Shown piece after piece: positions 8,390-17,014 of a DNA stretch of 48,764 bases. The stretch comes from Nanobdellota archaeon (GTDB lineage: Archaea > Nanobdellota > Nanobdellia > Parvarchaeales > Parvarchaeaceae). Made by a program: the position numbers and the translations under genes. The notes beneath the pieces are model-generated. The model saw only the letters and a program-made list of their open reading frames with translations. It did not search any database and was not told the DNA's origin. Position 1 is the first letter of the stretch, and each line of letters starts with the position of its first letter. The DNA is taken from positions 1-48,764 of the forward strand of contig JAKASS010000009.1 of NCBI GenBank assembly GCA_021818905.1. Direction: 5' to 3'.

Positions 8390-8749
8390 CTATTGTATAA
8401 CCTCTCTAGAACGGTCTATTATGTATCTGACTAGGAGGACCATGTAAACGAGGCCTATCCCGACACCGACGAAAACGACGATGCCAAGTCGCTGGGCACT
8501 TTGTCCCCATAAGAAAAGAAATACGAGAAGCGCCTCGATTATTACGAAGATTATTGCGTAAAGGTAGTACTGAAAACCGACCAGTCTAGAGCCAGCAAAA
8601 GGCCTTTCTGCCGATTCTACTAGTGCTTTGCCCATCCCAGTTGGTTTTATCTTAGGGCTTAGTAAGTCCTCCGCGTATACAAGAGCTATCAGTCCAATGC
8701 CGCTAATGACTAGAAATACAAATAGCACAATAAAATTATTTATAGCCAT
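8390..8749 (-). CDS. nuoA: NADH-quinone oxidoreductase subunit A
   Basis: Three-TM small protein; first gene of the nuo run; SRLVGFQYYLYAIIFVIIEALLVFLFLW. Confidence 0.9.
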   Translation of the reverse strand: MAINNFIVLFVFLVISGIGLIALVYAEDLLSPKIKPTGMGKALVESAERPFAGSRLVGFQYYLYAIIFVIIEALLVFLFLWGQSAQRLGIVVFVGVGIGLVYMVLLVRYIIDRSREVIQ

Positions 8750-8807
8750 ATCAAGGTATACTAATCCTAAGAATTAAAACTTAATCCAGGACTGCGATAA
8801 AACGCAA

Positions 8808-8855
8808 GAGATTTAACGAGTCCGCCGAGAATCCCCTTTCGGAAGACAGGGGATA
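8808..8855. other. Short hairpin tcccct-N10-agggga, possible IS605-type right-end remnant
   Basis: gagaatcccctttcggaagacaggggataaaag. Confidence 0.35.
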
Positions 8856-8900
8856 AAAGGCGGTAAATAATGGCATTTATAATAATTATCGTATAATACT

Positions 8901-9017
8901 ATGAGAATAATAAGAAAGATATGGAAAGACGAGGCTACAAACCGATTGATCACGACTATCCCGAATGATCAAGGACTAAAAGAAGGAGACTATATGGAAG
9001 TCAAGAGGGTAAAATAA
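8901..9017 (+). CDS. Small AbrB/SpoVT-like protein (38 aa)
   Basis: MRIIRKIWKDEATNRLITTIPNDQGLKEGDYMEVKRVK*; TIP..qGLkeGDy.eV pattern; not in ORF track (short). Confidence 0.55.
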   Translation: MRIIRKIWKDEATNRLITTIPNDQGLKEGDYMEVKRVK

Positions 9018-9117
9018 TATGCGCGATCACAGATTTAAATCGTATCCGACAGGCCACGTAGTCAAAACGCACTATTACTGAGCGAACCGCGGAGCCGACA
9101 TCTAGGAAGAAAGTAGT

Positions 9118-11028
9118 TTATTGTGGGAGTCCGTGCACATACCCTTCCACCATGTCCTCATCGGCTTCCAGATATCCTTCAGTATCGAGTCTCATCTTGG
9201 CTTTCCCTTTTCTGCATCCGAGGCTTTTAAGGTAGGCCATGAACTCCCTCGGGGTCTCGTTCACCCCGTCGGCGCTGAATATTATCTCCTTTGCGCCTTT
9301 CTCCCCGGCTCTTGCGATAAGGTCCCTGTAAACGGCATCGAATATCTGGGGTTTCCTGAAGGTGCGGTGCCCTTCTACGGAATCGACCAGGAGTCTGTCG
9401 TCTTCCATGTAGCATATGGCGCTCCCTAACGATCTGCCGCCTATACTATACCTTATAAGGCTGAATCTCTTGTCTTTACAGTAATCGTATATCCCTTCTT
9501 CATATCCTCTGGGAAGATAAACGCAGGCGATCTGTACCCTGCCGTCATAATCCAGTGGATCATTGCTTTCCACCGCTTCAAGGACGTTCTTTCCCGTGAT
9601 ACCGATCTCCCTGTGATCTGCGGCTGCGAGTACGTCGTTTATGGCCTCGTCTTTGGTGTCTTTAAGCTCTTTGATGGCTTGGTCCACGCGTCCCTCTTTT
9701 ACGTAGCCGGCTATCTTCCCGATCATGGACTTATAGCCGGAATCGAAGGCGTTCCTTGCGCGTCTGATAGCCTTTTCACCCACTATCTTGCCCAGGACGC
9801 CTCTGGCTTCCGTCTCCTTCTCTGCGTCCCTGGAGCCCACTACCGCTATAAGGGAGAGATAAGGCAGCTTACCGTGATCTATCCTCAATGAACGGTCTTC
9901 CGTATCGTTCATAGTGATCGAATACGTCTTCCTGTCCTTCTCGCTTGAAGCGTTTACAAGGGCAGCCAATCCTTTACGGTCTTCCTTCTTAACCGAAAAC
10001 AGCATAAGTATCTGGTTCATGCCCAGTCCTTTGCTTATGCCATATTCAACGGAAACATATCCGTTCGCCATCCTCCGATAATCGGCGATATTCTCTTGGG
10101 TCGGGATGGGCAGTCCTTCCCCGGACTTGACGTAAGCGGCCACCGCATCGAGGCTTTCCTTTCCTTCTATAAGCGTATCCAGCCCCTTCTTATGGATGGT
10201 TATGAAGTCTTGCGCACACAATAAATCGAGTACATTGTTTCCGGCCCTGTTTACGATGTCGCATGCAGAAACGACGGTACCTTTATCCTTGGTATTCCAA
10301 GCGATTATTCCCAACCCATAAGCGACAGCTATGGCAGCTTCTCCCCCATATCTCCCGATCGTCCTTGCACATTCGGCAGCAGCATCTTTATCTTTAATAT
10401 TCGCAGCAATCTCCCCTAATCCATAAGCAACAGCCCCGGCAGCCTTTTCTTCATATCTCCCAATGGCATTCACTATCTCCTCAAGCGACATTATCTTAGC
10501 GACATTCATCACAGTGTCGTTATCTTTAGTATTCGCAGCGATATTCTCCAATCCATAAGCAACAGCCCTCGCAGCTTCTTCTCTGCATCTCCCTATGGTC
10601 TTTGCACATTCAACAACCGCATCTTTATCCGTAGTATACCAAGCGATATTCCCCAATCTATAAGCAATGTCCCCAGCAGCTTCTCCTCCATATCTCCCGA
10701 TCGTCCTTGCGCATTCGGCAGCGGCATCTTTATCTTTAGTATCCAAAGCGATATTCCCCAATCTATAAGCAATGGCCCCAGCAGCTTCTCCTTCGTATCT
10801 CCCAATGGTATTCACTATCTCCTCAAGCGACATAATGTTAGCGACATTCATCACAGTGTCTTTATCCTTAATATTCGCAGCAATCCCCCACAACCTATTA
10901 GCAACAGCCCCAGCAGCTTCTCCCCCATATCTATCAATGGTTTTTTCTACTGCAAGCCGGACACTTAGTTCAAGTCGGTCTATGGCGGCTATCCTAACGG
11001 GGTCTTGCAGTACCTCTTCAAGCTTCAT
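9118..11028 (-). CDS. Repeat protein, copy 2 (complete, 636 aa): six 35/44-aa helical repeats, a middle domain and a possibly GNAT-like C-terminal domain
   Basis: Tandem RYGGEAAGAVAYRLGNIAxxTKDKDAAAECARTIG units; C-terminus GRSLGSAICYMEDDRLLVDSVEGHRTFRKPQIFDAVYRDLIARAGEKGAKEIIFS. Confidence 0.88.
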   Translation of the reverse strand: MKLEEVLQDPVRIAAIDRLELSVRLAVEKTIDRYGGEAAGAVANRLWGIAANIKDKDTVMNVANIMSLEEIVNTIGRYEGEAAGAIAYRLGNIALDTKDKDAAAECARTIGRYGGEAAGDIAYRLGNIAWYTTDKDAVVECAKTIGRCREEAARAVAYGLENIAANTKDNDTVMNVAKIMSLEEIVNAIGRYEEKAAGAVAYGLGEIAANIKDKDAAAECARTIGRYGGEAAIAVAYGLGIIAWNTKDKGTVVSACDIVNRAGNNVLDLLCAQDFITIHKKGLDTLIEGKESLDAVAAYVKSGEGLPIPTQENIADYRRMANGYVSVEYGISKGLGMNQILMLFSVKKEDRKGLAALVNASSEKDRKTYSITMNDTEDRSLRIDHGKLPYLSLIAVVGSRDAEKETEARGVLGKIVGEKAIRRARNAFDSGYKSMIGKIAGYVKEGRVDQAIKELKDTKDEAINDVLAAADHREIGITGKNVLEAVESNDPLDYDGRVQIACVYLPRGYEEGIYDYCKDKRFSLIRYSIGGRSLGSAICYMEDDRLLVDSVEGHRTFRKPQIFDAVYRDLIARAGEKGAKEIIFSADGVNETPREFMAYLKSLGCRKGKAKMRLDTEGYLEADEDMVEGYVHGLPQ

Positions 11029-11094
11029 GCATATTCATGGATATAACTATTATATAAATCCTCCATTTTATAGTGGTTACTTATTAAATCAATG

Positions 11095-11172
11095 TCTTTC
11101 ACTATCGCATCCGGCTTAAAGTGCTTTCCAGCAGGACGTTGAAACAAGAAGCCCCATGCAGAAGCCCTAGGT
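11095..11172 (+). pseudogene. Probable TnpB C-terminal remnant
   Basis: + strand frame NVFHYRIRLKVLSSRTLKQEAPCRSPR*, resembling the terminal '(EAG)TLKQEA' tail of archaeal TnpB; no catalytic core left. Confidence 0.4.
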
Positions 11173-11271
11173 AGTTCACAATGCGTGCTAGCCAGGTGTC
11201 TTTAGCCGCTGGGATTAAAACTTAATCTAGGATGACGCGATTACATGTTTAAATATCATTTGAAGTCTTAC

Positions 11272-12238
11272 GGCTCTGTAGAAATCCTCTAAAGTAAGCA
11301 CCTCTTTAATTATTATAGTAAATAAACAAAAAAAGAGGTGCTTATGAATAAAAATGGGAGTCCTTACTATAAAAGATTTGCGTCCATCGTATTGGGCATA
11401 GCGCGGAGGGCGTTGTCGCCCTTCTCGAACAAGTTCTCCAAGAAGACGTACACGCAGCCGCAGCTTGCTGCGTGCATCTGCCTGATGAAACACGAGAGAA
11501 AGCCTTATCGGGACGTCGTAGACGAGCTGGAAGAGCTCAAGGGATTGTTTGACTTCGATAAAGTCCCTCATTATACGACACTGCAGAAATTCTTCAAACG
11601 GATACCGCTGCGAGTATGGGATGCGATGCTGTCCTTCGCGTTTAGACTGTTCGGGATAAGAAGAATGGACGCCGCCATAGACTCCACTGGATACGATGAA
11701 CGAAACGCTTCCTATCACTACCTGTGGAGGATAGGAGAAGAACTGCGTAGAAAGGTGTTTACCAAGCATTCCATCGTCGTAGACCCGAAGACAAAAGCGA
11801 TAGCGGCTTCTTCCTCCAACCGAAGGTATGAAAGCGACAATAAGACTTTCACACCGCTCATGAAGAAAGCCGCCGAGATAGTGAAGATCGATAAGATACT
11901 GGCTGACAAAGGATACGATTCGGAGAGAAATCATAGGTTCGCAAGAGAGCGTCTTCACGCAGAATCGATCATTCCTGCAAGGAATGAAGACGTTCCCGTA
12001 TGGAAAACGAAAGGCAGATGGAGGAAGCTGATGAAGACGGACTTTCCACTCGACGAGTACCACAAACGAAGCATCGTGGAGACCGTCGACTCCGTGGAGA
12101 AGAGGAAGTTCGGCTCCACCTTGAGCAGCAAGCTGCATCCGGACAAGCTGAAGGAGGTGAAGGTGATCGACGTAATCTACGACATCCGGCGATGCATACA
12201 GCTTGCTTATATTGTTATCATAGGATTTCTACAGAGCC
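11272..12238 (+). mobile_element. IS5-like insertion sequence, copy A (967 bp)
   Basis: TIR GGCTCTGTAGAAATCCT at 11272 and inverted ...aggatttctacagagcc ending 12238; perfect 9-bp TSD aagtcttac at 11263-11271 and 12239-12247. Confidence 0.95.
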
Positions 12239-12276
12239 AAGTCTTACTATTCAAATGTCCAATGGTCTCAATGTAG
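11344..12276 (+). CDS. IS5-like DDE transposase, copy A (alternative GTG start 11338); stop lies outside the IS
   Basis: AAIDSTGYDERN, LADKGYDSERN, HKRSIVETVDSVEKRKFGS; ORF reads through the right TIR (IIGFLQS). Confidence 0.9.
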   Translation: MNKNGSPYYKRFASIVLGIARRALSPFSNKFSKKTYTQPQLAACICLMKHERKPYRDVVDELEELKGLFDFDKVPHYTTLQKFFKRIPLRVWDAMLSFAFRLFGIRRMDAAIDSTGYDERNASYHYLWRIGEELRRKVFTKHSIVVDPKTKAIAASSSNRRYESDNKTFTPLMKKAAEIVKIDKILADKGYDSERNHRFARERLHAESIIPARNEDVPVWKTKGRWRKLMKTDFPLDEYHKRSIVETVDSVEKRKFGSTLSSKLHPDKLKEVKVIDVIYDIRRCIQLAYIVIIGFLQSQVLLFKCPMVSM

Positions 12277-13244
12277 TGGTCGTAAGCGGAACTCCTACAA
12301 AGGAAGAGCAGAAGATTATAGAGACTTTTAAAAAAGAAGATGAGGTCGAGTATCGGCACGCTATAAAGCAAAAAGGCACAAAGAGAGCCAAGATATGCTT
12401 AGAAACTATATTGGATAATTATCCAGGCTTTCAGTCAAGCCAGTTTGGAAAGTCTCTACTTGATGTCGCAAAAGGCTATGGCAACAGCCTGCAGAGAGAA
12501 TACTTCAATAAAGTAAAACCGGGGCTTAAAAAAGGATGGAAAATCTGGCACGTTTTGAGGGGCGGCTATAATCGTTTATATTACCCGAATCAGGTTAAAG
12601 CTGGAGACCTGTGTTTTGCAGGAGGATACGGGGTCTTACTGCCAAAAGGCCGCAGGTTTGACAATTTAATCACAGATTTGTCATATGGGCACGAAATTAC
12701 AAACTTAGACGAACTCCTGCTCCAGCTAGGTTACGTTCACAAGAGGATAAGACACTATCTTCATACTTTTGCTACCAAATATAGAAACGAATTTTTTATG
12801 GCAGCGCCGGTATTTACAAGATATCAAGGCAGGGTAATGCGATTAGATGACTTTGTATCCGGAGAATTACCGGCGGTATGTTTTGAAAAGGCCCTGTCGC
12901 TGGCTATAGTCCTGTCTAGAGATCCTGCCCTTGAGCGTCTTAAAATAAAATCCTATCTAACTATAGGATATATGCTGGCTAAAGACAAACGTGACAAAAA
13001 TAGGTGGTCCAGACAAGAATCCGGTAGTCACGCATGGGTGAGGATAGATGTTCCGATGTCCGCCGAGGGATTCGGTCTGAGAGCCGGAAGCTATGTATTG
13101 GATCCCTCCGGCAATGGATTCTATTCTCTAAGCAACGAGACAAGACACAAATCCAAAAAATACATACCGTTTGAAAAGCAGAACTTATGGGGTAGTTTGT
13201 ACACCACTTTAAGACCAAAAAATACGCCTCCAAAATACAGGTAA
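12255..13244 (+). CDS. Transglutaminase-like / papain-fold domain protein (~329 aa)
   Basis: Start trimmed from ORF 12000; Cys-His-Asp arrangement PAVCFEKALSLAIVLSR...SGSHAWVRI...YVLDPSGNG. Confidence 0.6.
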   Translation: MSNGLNVVVVSGTPTKEEQKIIETFKKEDEVEYRHAIKQKGTKRAKICLETILDNYPGFQSSQFGKSLLDVAKGYGNSLQREYFNKVKPGLKKGWKIWHVLRGGYNRLYYPNQVKAGDLCFAGGYGVLLPKGRRFDNLITDLSYGHEITNLDELLLQLGYVHKRIRHYLHTFATKYRNEFFMAAPVFTRYQGRVMRLDDFVSGELPAVCFEKALSLAIVLSRDPALERLKIKSYLTIGYMLAKDKRDKNRWSRQESGSHAWVRIDVPMSAEGFGLRAGSYVLDPSGNGFYSLSNETRHKSKKYIPFEKQNLWGSLYTTLRPKNTPPKYR

Positions 13245-13282
13245 CCATACAGGTTTATATCTTGAAGGAATGATTAAATCAA

Positions 13283-14362
13283 ATGAAAAGACTTTTGTCT
13301 GTGCCAATCGCATTAGTAAGTCTGTTTCTGCTACTTATGGCGTTAAATTCTGTAAATGCAGTTTCCATAGGGGCGTCCTTTACTGCCATGAACAGCACGC
13401 TCGGGATAAACCAGAACCTTTTTTTTAACATTTCGGCCACGTTCCCTGAGAATATAACCTACAATATATACTTGAACAACGTATCCGTAAAGACGGGGTC
13501 CATACCGGCGAATGATCAACATTACGAGGCGGTAAAATACAATATAACGAACAGCTTAGCTGGGGATTACGCCTCGAGCATCAAGTTCTCCACTCTTTTC
13601 TCTAGGATAAATTCAAATACCACGACTTTGATACTTCCACACCCGGCCTTTGATTTTCCGACCTATTCGAACCGTACGTTTATAGTCAACGATTCCGCCA
13701 CGCTGTCCTTGGAGGTACTAGACAGCGGGAACACCCCGCTTAATCTTAGTTGGGCTTTGCCGGTCGTAACGGGAGTATACTTTAACATCACCCACTATAC
13801 TCAGCTTTTTTCGCTTGCGCCCGGCCAGGCGTTTGAAATACCGATGAACATCGCGCTTAAAAGCGGCTTCAGTCATCTGCTTAATCTTTCTTTTGTCGCC
13901 ACATATGATAATCATACGATGAGTGATGATTATATCACGACCTTGTTTGCGCCCGTTATAAATCTGTCATTTTCTGCGAATAACGTCGTGGCGGGCAAGG
14001 GAAACACCAGCGTATATTCTGTGGATATAAAGAACGGGGACAACCTTGCGGTCAATGTGACTTTTCGATTCATTGTCGGTATAGATGGAAATGACTTTTA
14101 TTACAATAAATCTTATATCGTCGAGCCAAATACGACAAAGGTGCAGATAGACATACCGAACAGCCAGCTCCTTCAGGTAAACGTTTTCTATTTGGGACAG
14201 ACCGATAAACCCGTAGACGAACAGATATTTTACCAGCCACAGCCCAATCCAAACGCGATTCCTGACTTTCTTGCGGATATCGGGTACATAGCAATACTCG
14301 GCGGTGCGATAGCGTTGCTGGTTTACTTGCACCACAGGTTTAGCAAGAACAAGAGACCGTAG
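13283..14362 (+). CDS. Secreted/membrane-anchored extracellular protein with CARDB/NEW3-like beta-rich body
   Basis: N-terminal signal MKRLLSVPIALVSLFLLLMALNSVNA, Asn/Thr-rich body with many NxS/T sites, C-terminal TM IAILGGAIALLVYLHHRFSKNKRP. Confidence 0.7.
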   Translation: MKRLLSVPIALVSLFLLLMALNSVNAVSIGASFTAMNSTLGINQNLFFNISATFPENITYNIYLNNVSVKTGSIPANDQHYEAVKYNITNSLAGDYASSIKFSTLFSRINSNTTTLILPHPAFDFPTYSNRTFIVNDSATLSLEVLDSGNTPLNLSWALPVVTGVYFNITHYTQLFSLAPGQAFEIPMNIALKSGFSHLLNLSFVATYDNHTMSDDYITTLFAPVINLSFSANNVVAGKGNTSVYSVDIKNGDNLAVNVTFRFIVGIDGNDFYYNKSYIVEPNTTKVQIDIPNSQLLQVNVFYLGQTDKPVDEQIFYQPQPNPNAIPDFLADIGYIAILGGAIALLVYLHHRFSKNKRP

Positions 14363-14364
14363 AT

Positions 14365-15090
14365 ATGCCGACCAAAGCAAAAGATCCTAAGCCGACGTCA
14401 AAAGTGGCGATGATCAAGAAAGAGGATCGCGGCCAGGCAGAGCAGTTTATTTTTCTTCTAGTTTTCGTCGCGGTCTTATTTGTGCTAGCCTCGATATTTT
14501 ATGCCTATAGACCGGATTATACCCTATATGCTGTCTCCATACTAGCCGTCACCTCGACGATGTTTTTTGTAAAAAGATTGGTCGCAGAGAGATACGATGT
14601 AGATCTGGATAGCAAGATTTGGCTAAGCGGTCTGATATTTTCCGCGGTAGCTACTTTGTTCATATCCGCATTCGGAGTCCCATTTGTAGTGCCTATACTG
14701 AATACGCAGGAGTATACTCGGGCCAAGACCCTTGGCGGCTTAAAGAAAGGCGAGGTCACGGTAAAAGAAAAATGGCATATAACCATGTTTTCATCGATGT
14801 CGTTCTTGGCCATAGCGATGGCGTTCCTTTATTTAGGTTCGTCTTATTCATCACAGCCGCTTTTAATTGGCGGCGCGTTCCTGGTGACTTATACGTTTAT
14901 CAACCTTATTCCCTACCACAAATTTGACGGCGTGTTCCTAGCTTATCACAACTCTATACTGTCGATAATCTTTCTGATACTGGCTTTCGCCACATTGGTC
15001 GCCGTGTACGCCAGTTTTGTGGCAGGTTTGTCTATGGCGGTAGTGTTCATCCTGTTTAGCTTGGTCTCGTATAGGCTCAAACTCTGGTAG
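14365..15090 (+). CDS. Multi-TM protein resembling M50/site-2-protease fold
   Basis: NLIPYHKFDGVFLAYHN resembles the NxxPxxxxDG M50 motif; no HExxH seen. Confidence 0.45.
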   Translation: MPTKAKDPKPTSKVAMIKKEDRGQAEQFIFLLVFVAVLFVLASIFYAYRPDYTLYAVSILAVTSTMFFVKRLVAERYDVDLDSKIWLSGLIFSAVATLFISAFGVPFVVPILNTQEYTRAKTLGGLKKGEVTVKEKWHITMFSSMSFLAIAMAFLYLGSSYSSQPLLIGGAFLVTYTFINLIPYHKFDGVFLAYHNSILSIIFLILAFATLVAVYASFVAGLSMAVVFILFSLVSYRLKLW

Positions 15091-15302
15091 ACGGACCAAA
15101 CGCCCCCCGCTATGAGGACTACATACTGGCTCTTCCATGTTAAAACTGGATATATCCGACGGATTCAATATGACGCAAGTCTACAACGACATCAGATCGG
15201 ACTCTTCTGCGAGTCCATACTTCAATGACAGCATGTCTTTTGTCGACGGGAAGTACATCTAGTTTGATAAATCTTTATTCTGCAACGCGTAGCCGTCATC
15301 AT

Positions 15303-15338
15303 ATGCACACGCCTACAAGCAAAATAAAAGCTTAAATA
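15303..15338 (+). promoter_or_regulatory. 15-bp motif atgcacacgcctaca plus box A cttaaata upstream of the ATPase
   Basis: Motif 15303-15317, box A 15331-15338, ATG 15363; same layout as 16955-16990. Confidence 0.6.
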
Positions 15339-15362
15339 CATTTAGAAATAACATAGTTATAT

Positions 15363-16652
15363 ATGAATTATATCGACAGAGAATTATTGGATGAGATCAA
15401 AAAGTGGATCGATCGCAAGGAGATAATAGCCATAAGGGGCCCAAGGCAATCGGGGAAGACTACTTTGCTAAAAATGCTGATCCCCTGGCTAAAGACTGAA
15501 AAAGGCGCCGACGAAAAACACATAATCTATGTCTCATTTGAAGATAGAGAACGGCTAGAAGAGTTCTATATCAATCCAAAGGATTTTATAAGCAGGTACG
15601 TTTTAGACGATGATAAGCATTTTTTTCTGCTGGACGAGGCACAATATTGCCTTGGTTTAGGCCAAAAGTTAAAACTTTTGTACGACCTGTTTGAAAACGT
15701 CAAGTTTATCATAACCGGCTCCTCCTCACTCGAATTAAAAAACCAAACTGGCAAATTCCTTGTAGGGAGAATATTGGAATTCGAGCTTTCTCCACTAAAT
15801 TTTTATGAGTTTTTAGCGTTTAAGGACGAAGGCCTATCAAAAACATATAGACCATGGAAACGAAAGTTGGATCTGTTGATCGCTGGAAAACGCAATGGCT
15901 TCGAGATAAAAAAGAGCGGGGAAATATTCACAGATGAGCTGTCGGGATACCTAGACGAATTTATCCTTTTTGGCGGCTTCCCAGCGGTGGTTTTGGCAAA
16001 GACAAAAGAAGAAAAGATTCTAGTCCTCAAAAATTTGATAAATACGTATATAGACCGAGACATAGCGACTTTCCTCCAGATAACGGATACGATAAAGTTC
16101 AGAAGGTTAATAACGACTCTGGCTTCGTTAAATGGGTCAATGTTACGATTAGACAGATTATCGAACGAGGTAGGGAGCTATTTTAAGGAGATGTCAAAAC
16201 TTTTAGACGCGCTGGAGCAAACTTACATCATTAGGCGAATAAGTCCGTATCACAAAAATCTCGTGACAGAGCTGAAAAAGGAGCAGAAAGTTTATTTTGT
16301 CGATACCGGATTAAGAAATATGCTTATTGAAAATTTTTCTGCTATGGACAAAAGACCGGATGCAGGGATTCTAGCGGAAAACTTCGTGTTAAATGAAGTG
16401 CATTTGAAAGCCAAATTGCATTTCTGGAGGACGACTTCAAAAACTGAAGTTGATTTCATTGCCACCGGCGTAAAATTGCTTCCGATAGAAATAAAATTCC
16501 AGCGCTTTTGGAAGCCGGAGGGGACCCGCAGTTTATATGGATTTTTAGACGAATATGGCCCAAGAACATGTCTTGTAATAACAAAGGATTTCTGGGGCAA
16601 AAAGGTTTTCAAAAAATCGAATATTATCTTCCTGCCAATAGTTTATGTGTAA
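15363..16652 (+). CDS. ATPase with C-terminal DUF4143-like domain
   Basis: Walker A GPRQSGKTTLL, Walker B HFFLLDEAQ, sensor FIITGSSSLEL; VDFIATGVKLLPIEIKF C-terminal nuclease-like strand. Confidence 0.88.
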   Translation: MNYIDRELLDEIKKWIDRKEIIAIRGPRQSGKTTLLKMLIPWLKTEKGADEKHIIYVSFEDRERLEEFYINPKDFISRYVLDDDKHFFLLDEAQYCLGLGQKLKLLYDLFENVKFIITGSSSLELKNQTGKFLVGRILEFELSPLNFYEFLAFKDEGLSKTYRPWKRKLDLLIAGKRNGFEIKKSGEIFTDELSGYLDEFILFGGFPAVVLAKTKEEKILVLKNLINTYIDRDIATFLQITDTIKFRRLITTLASLNGSMLRLDRLSNEVGSYFKEMSKLLDALEQTYIIRRISPYHKNLVTELKKEQKVYFVDTGLRNMLIENFSAMDKRPDAGILAENFVLNEVHLKAKLHFWRTTSKTEVDFIATGVKLLPIEIKFQRFWKPEGTRSLYGFLDEYGPRTCLVITKDFWGKKVFKKSNIIFLPIVYV

Positions 16653-16690
16653 TCCTATAATATCAATTTTTATACGCATAAATTATTTCT

Positions 16691-16873
16691 TTAGTTAGGC
16701 ACGAAGTCCGTCCCTCTGTGGAAATGGCCCCCGAACTTGTCTTCGTTCATTGAAAGCAGCGCATGTCGCTCCTTTGGCTTCCAGTCGACTATATTACCTA
16801 TCACTGCCCCACATTTCTGGAGGCGACGATCCCTTGCCATATGGTCCACTCCGTTTGTCAAGGCAGCCTCCAC
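16691..16873 (-). pseudogene. Short ORF fragment, possibly mobile-element derived
   Basis: MEAALTNGVDHMARDRRLQKCGAVIGNIVDWKPKERHALLSMNEDKFGGHFHRGTDFVPN; no start context, family not recognised. Confidence 0.2.
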
Positions 16874-16954
16874 TCCTTTCTACCCTGTTTTTAGCGATAT
16901 TAGACGCCATAACTCTACCATATCGCCGTCTAATAAGGGTTTACTGGTCGAGTC

Positions 16955-16990
16955 ATGCACACGCCTACACGTTACAAAAAGGCTTATATA
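16955..16990 (+). promoter_or_regulatory. 15-bp motif atgcacacgcctaca plus box A cttatata
   Basis: Motif 16955-16969, box A 16983-16990, ATG 17015. Confidence 0.6.
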
Positions 16991-17014
16991 TCATCCGAAT
17001 CTAATAATCTTTTT

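Noticed and set aside
11227-12138. 303-aa ORF on - strand (and 292-aa at 18324-19202)
   Set aside because: Exactly antisense to the IS5-like transposase in both copies; retained only because the two DNA copies are near identical, and has no recognisable domain.
12000-12254. Upstream part of ORF 12000-13244
   Set aside because: Lies inside the transposase gene in another frame; the real start is ATG 12255 given the restored box A at 31 nt.
15138-15263. 41-aa ORF MLKLDISDGFNMTQVYNDIRSDSSASPYFNDSMSFVDGKYI
   Set aside because: No recognisable motif or promoter; cannot be distinguished from chance or a gene fragment.
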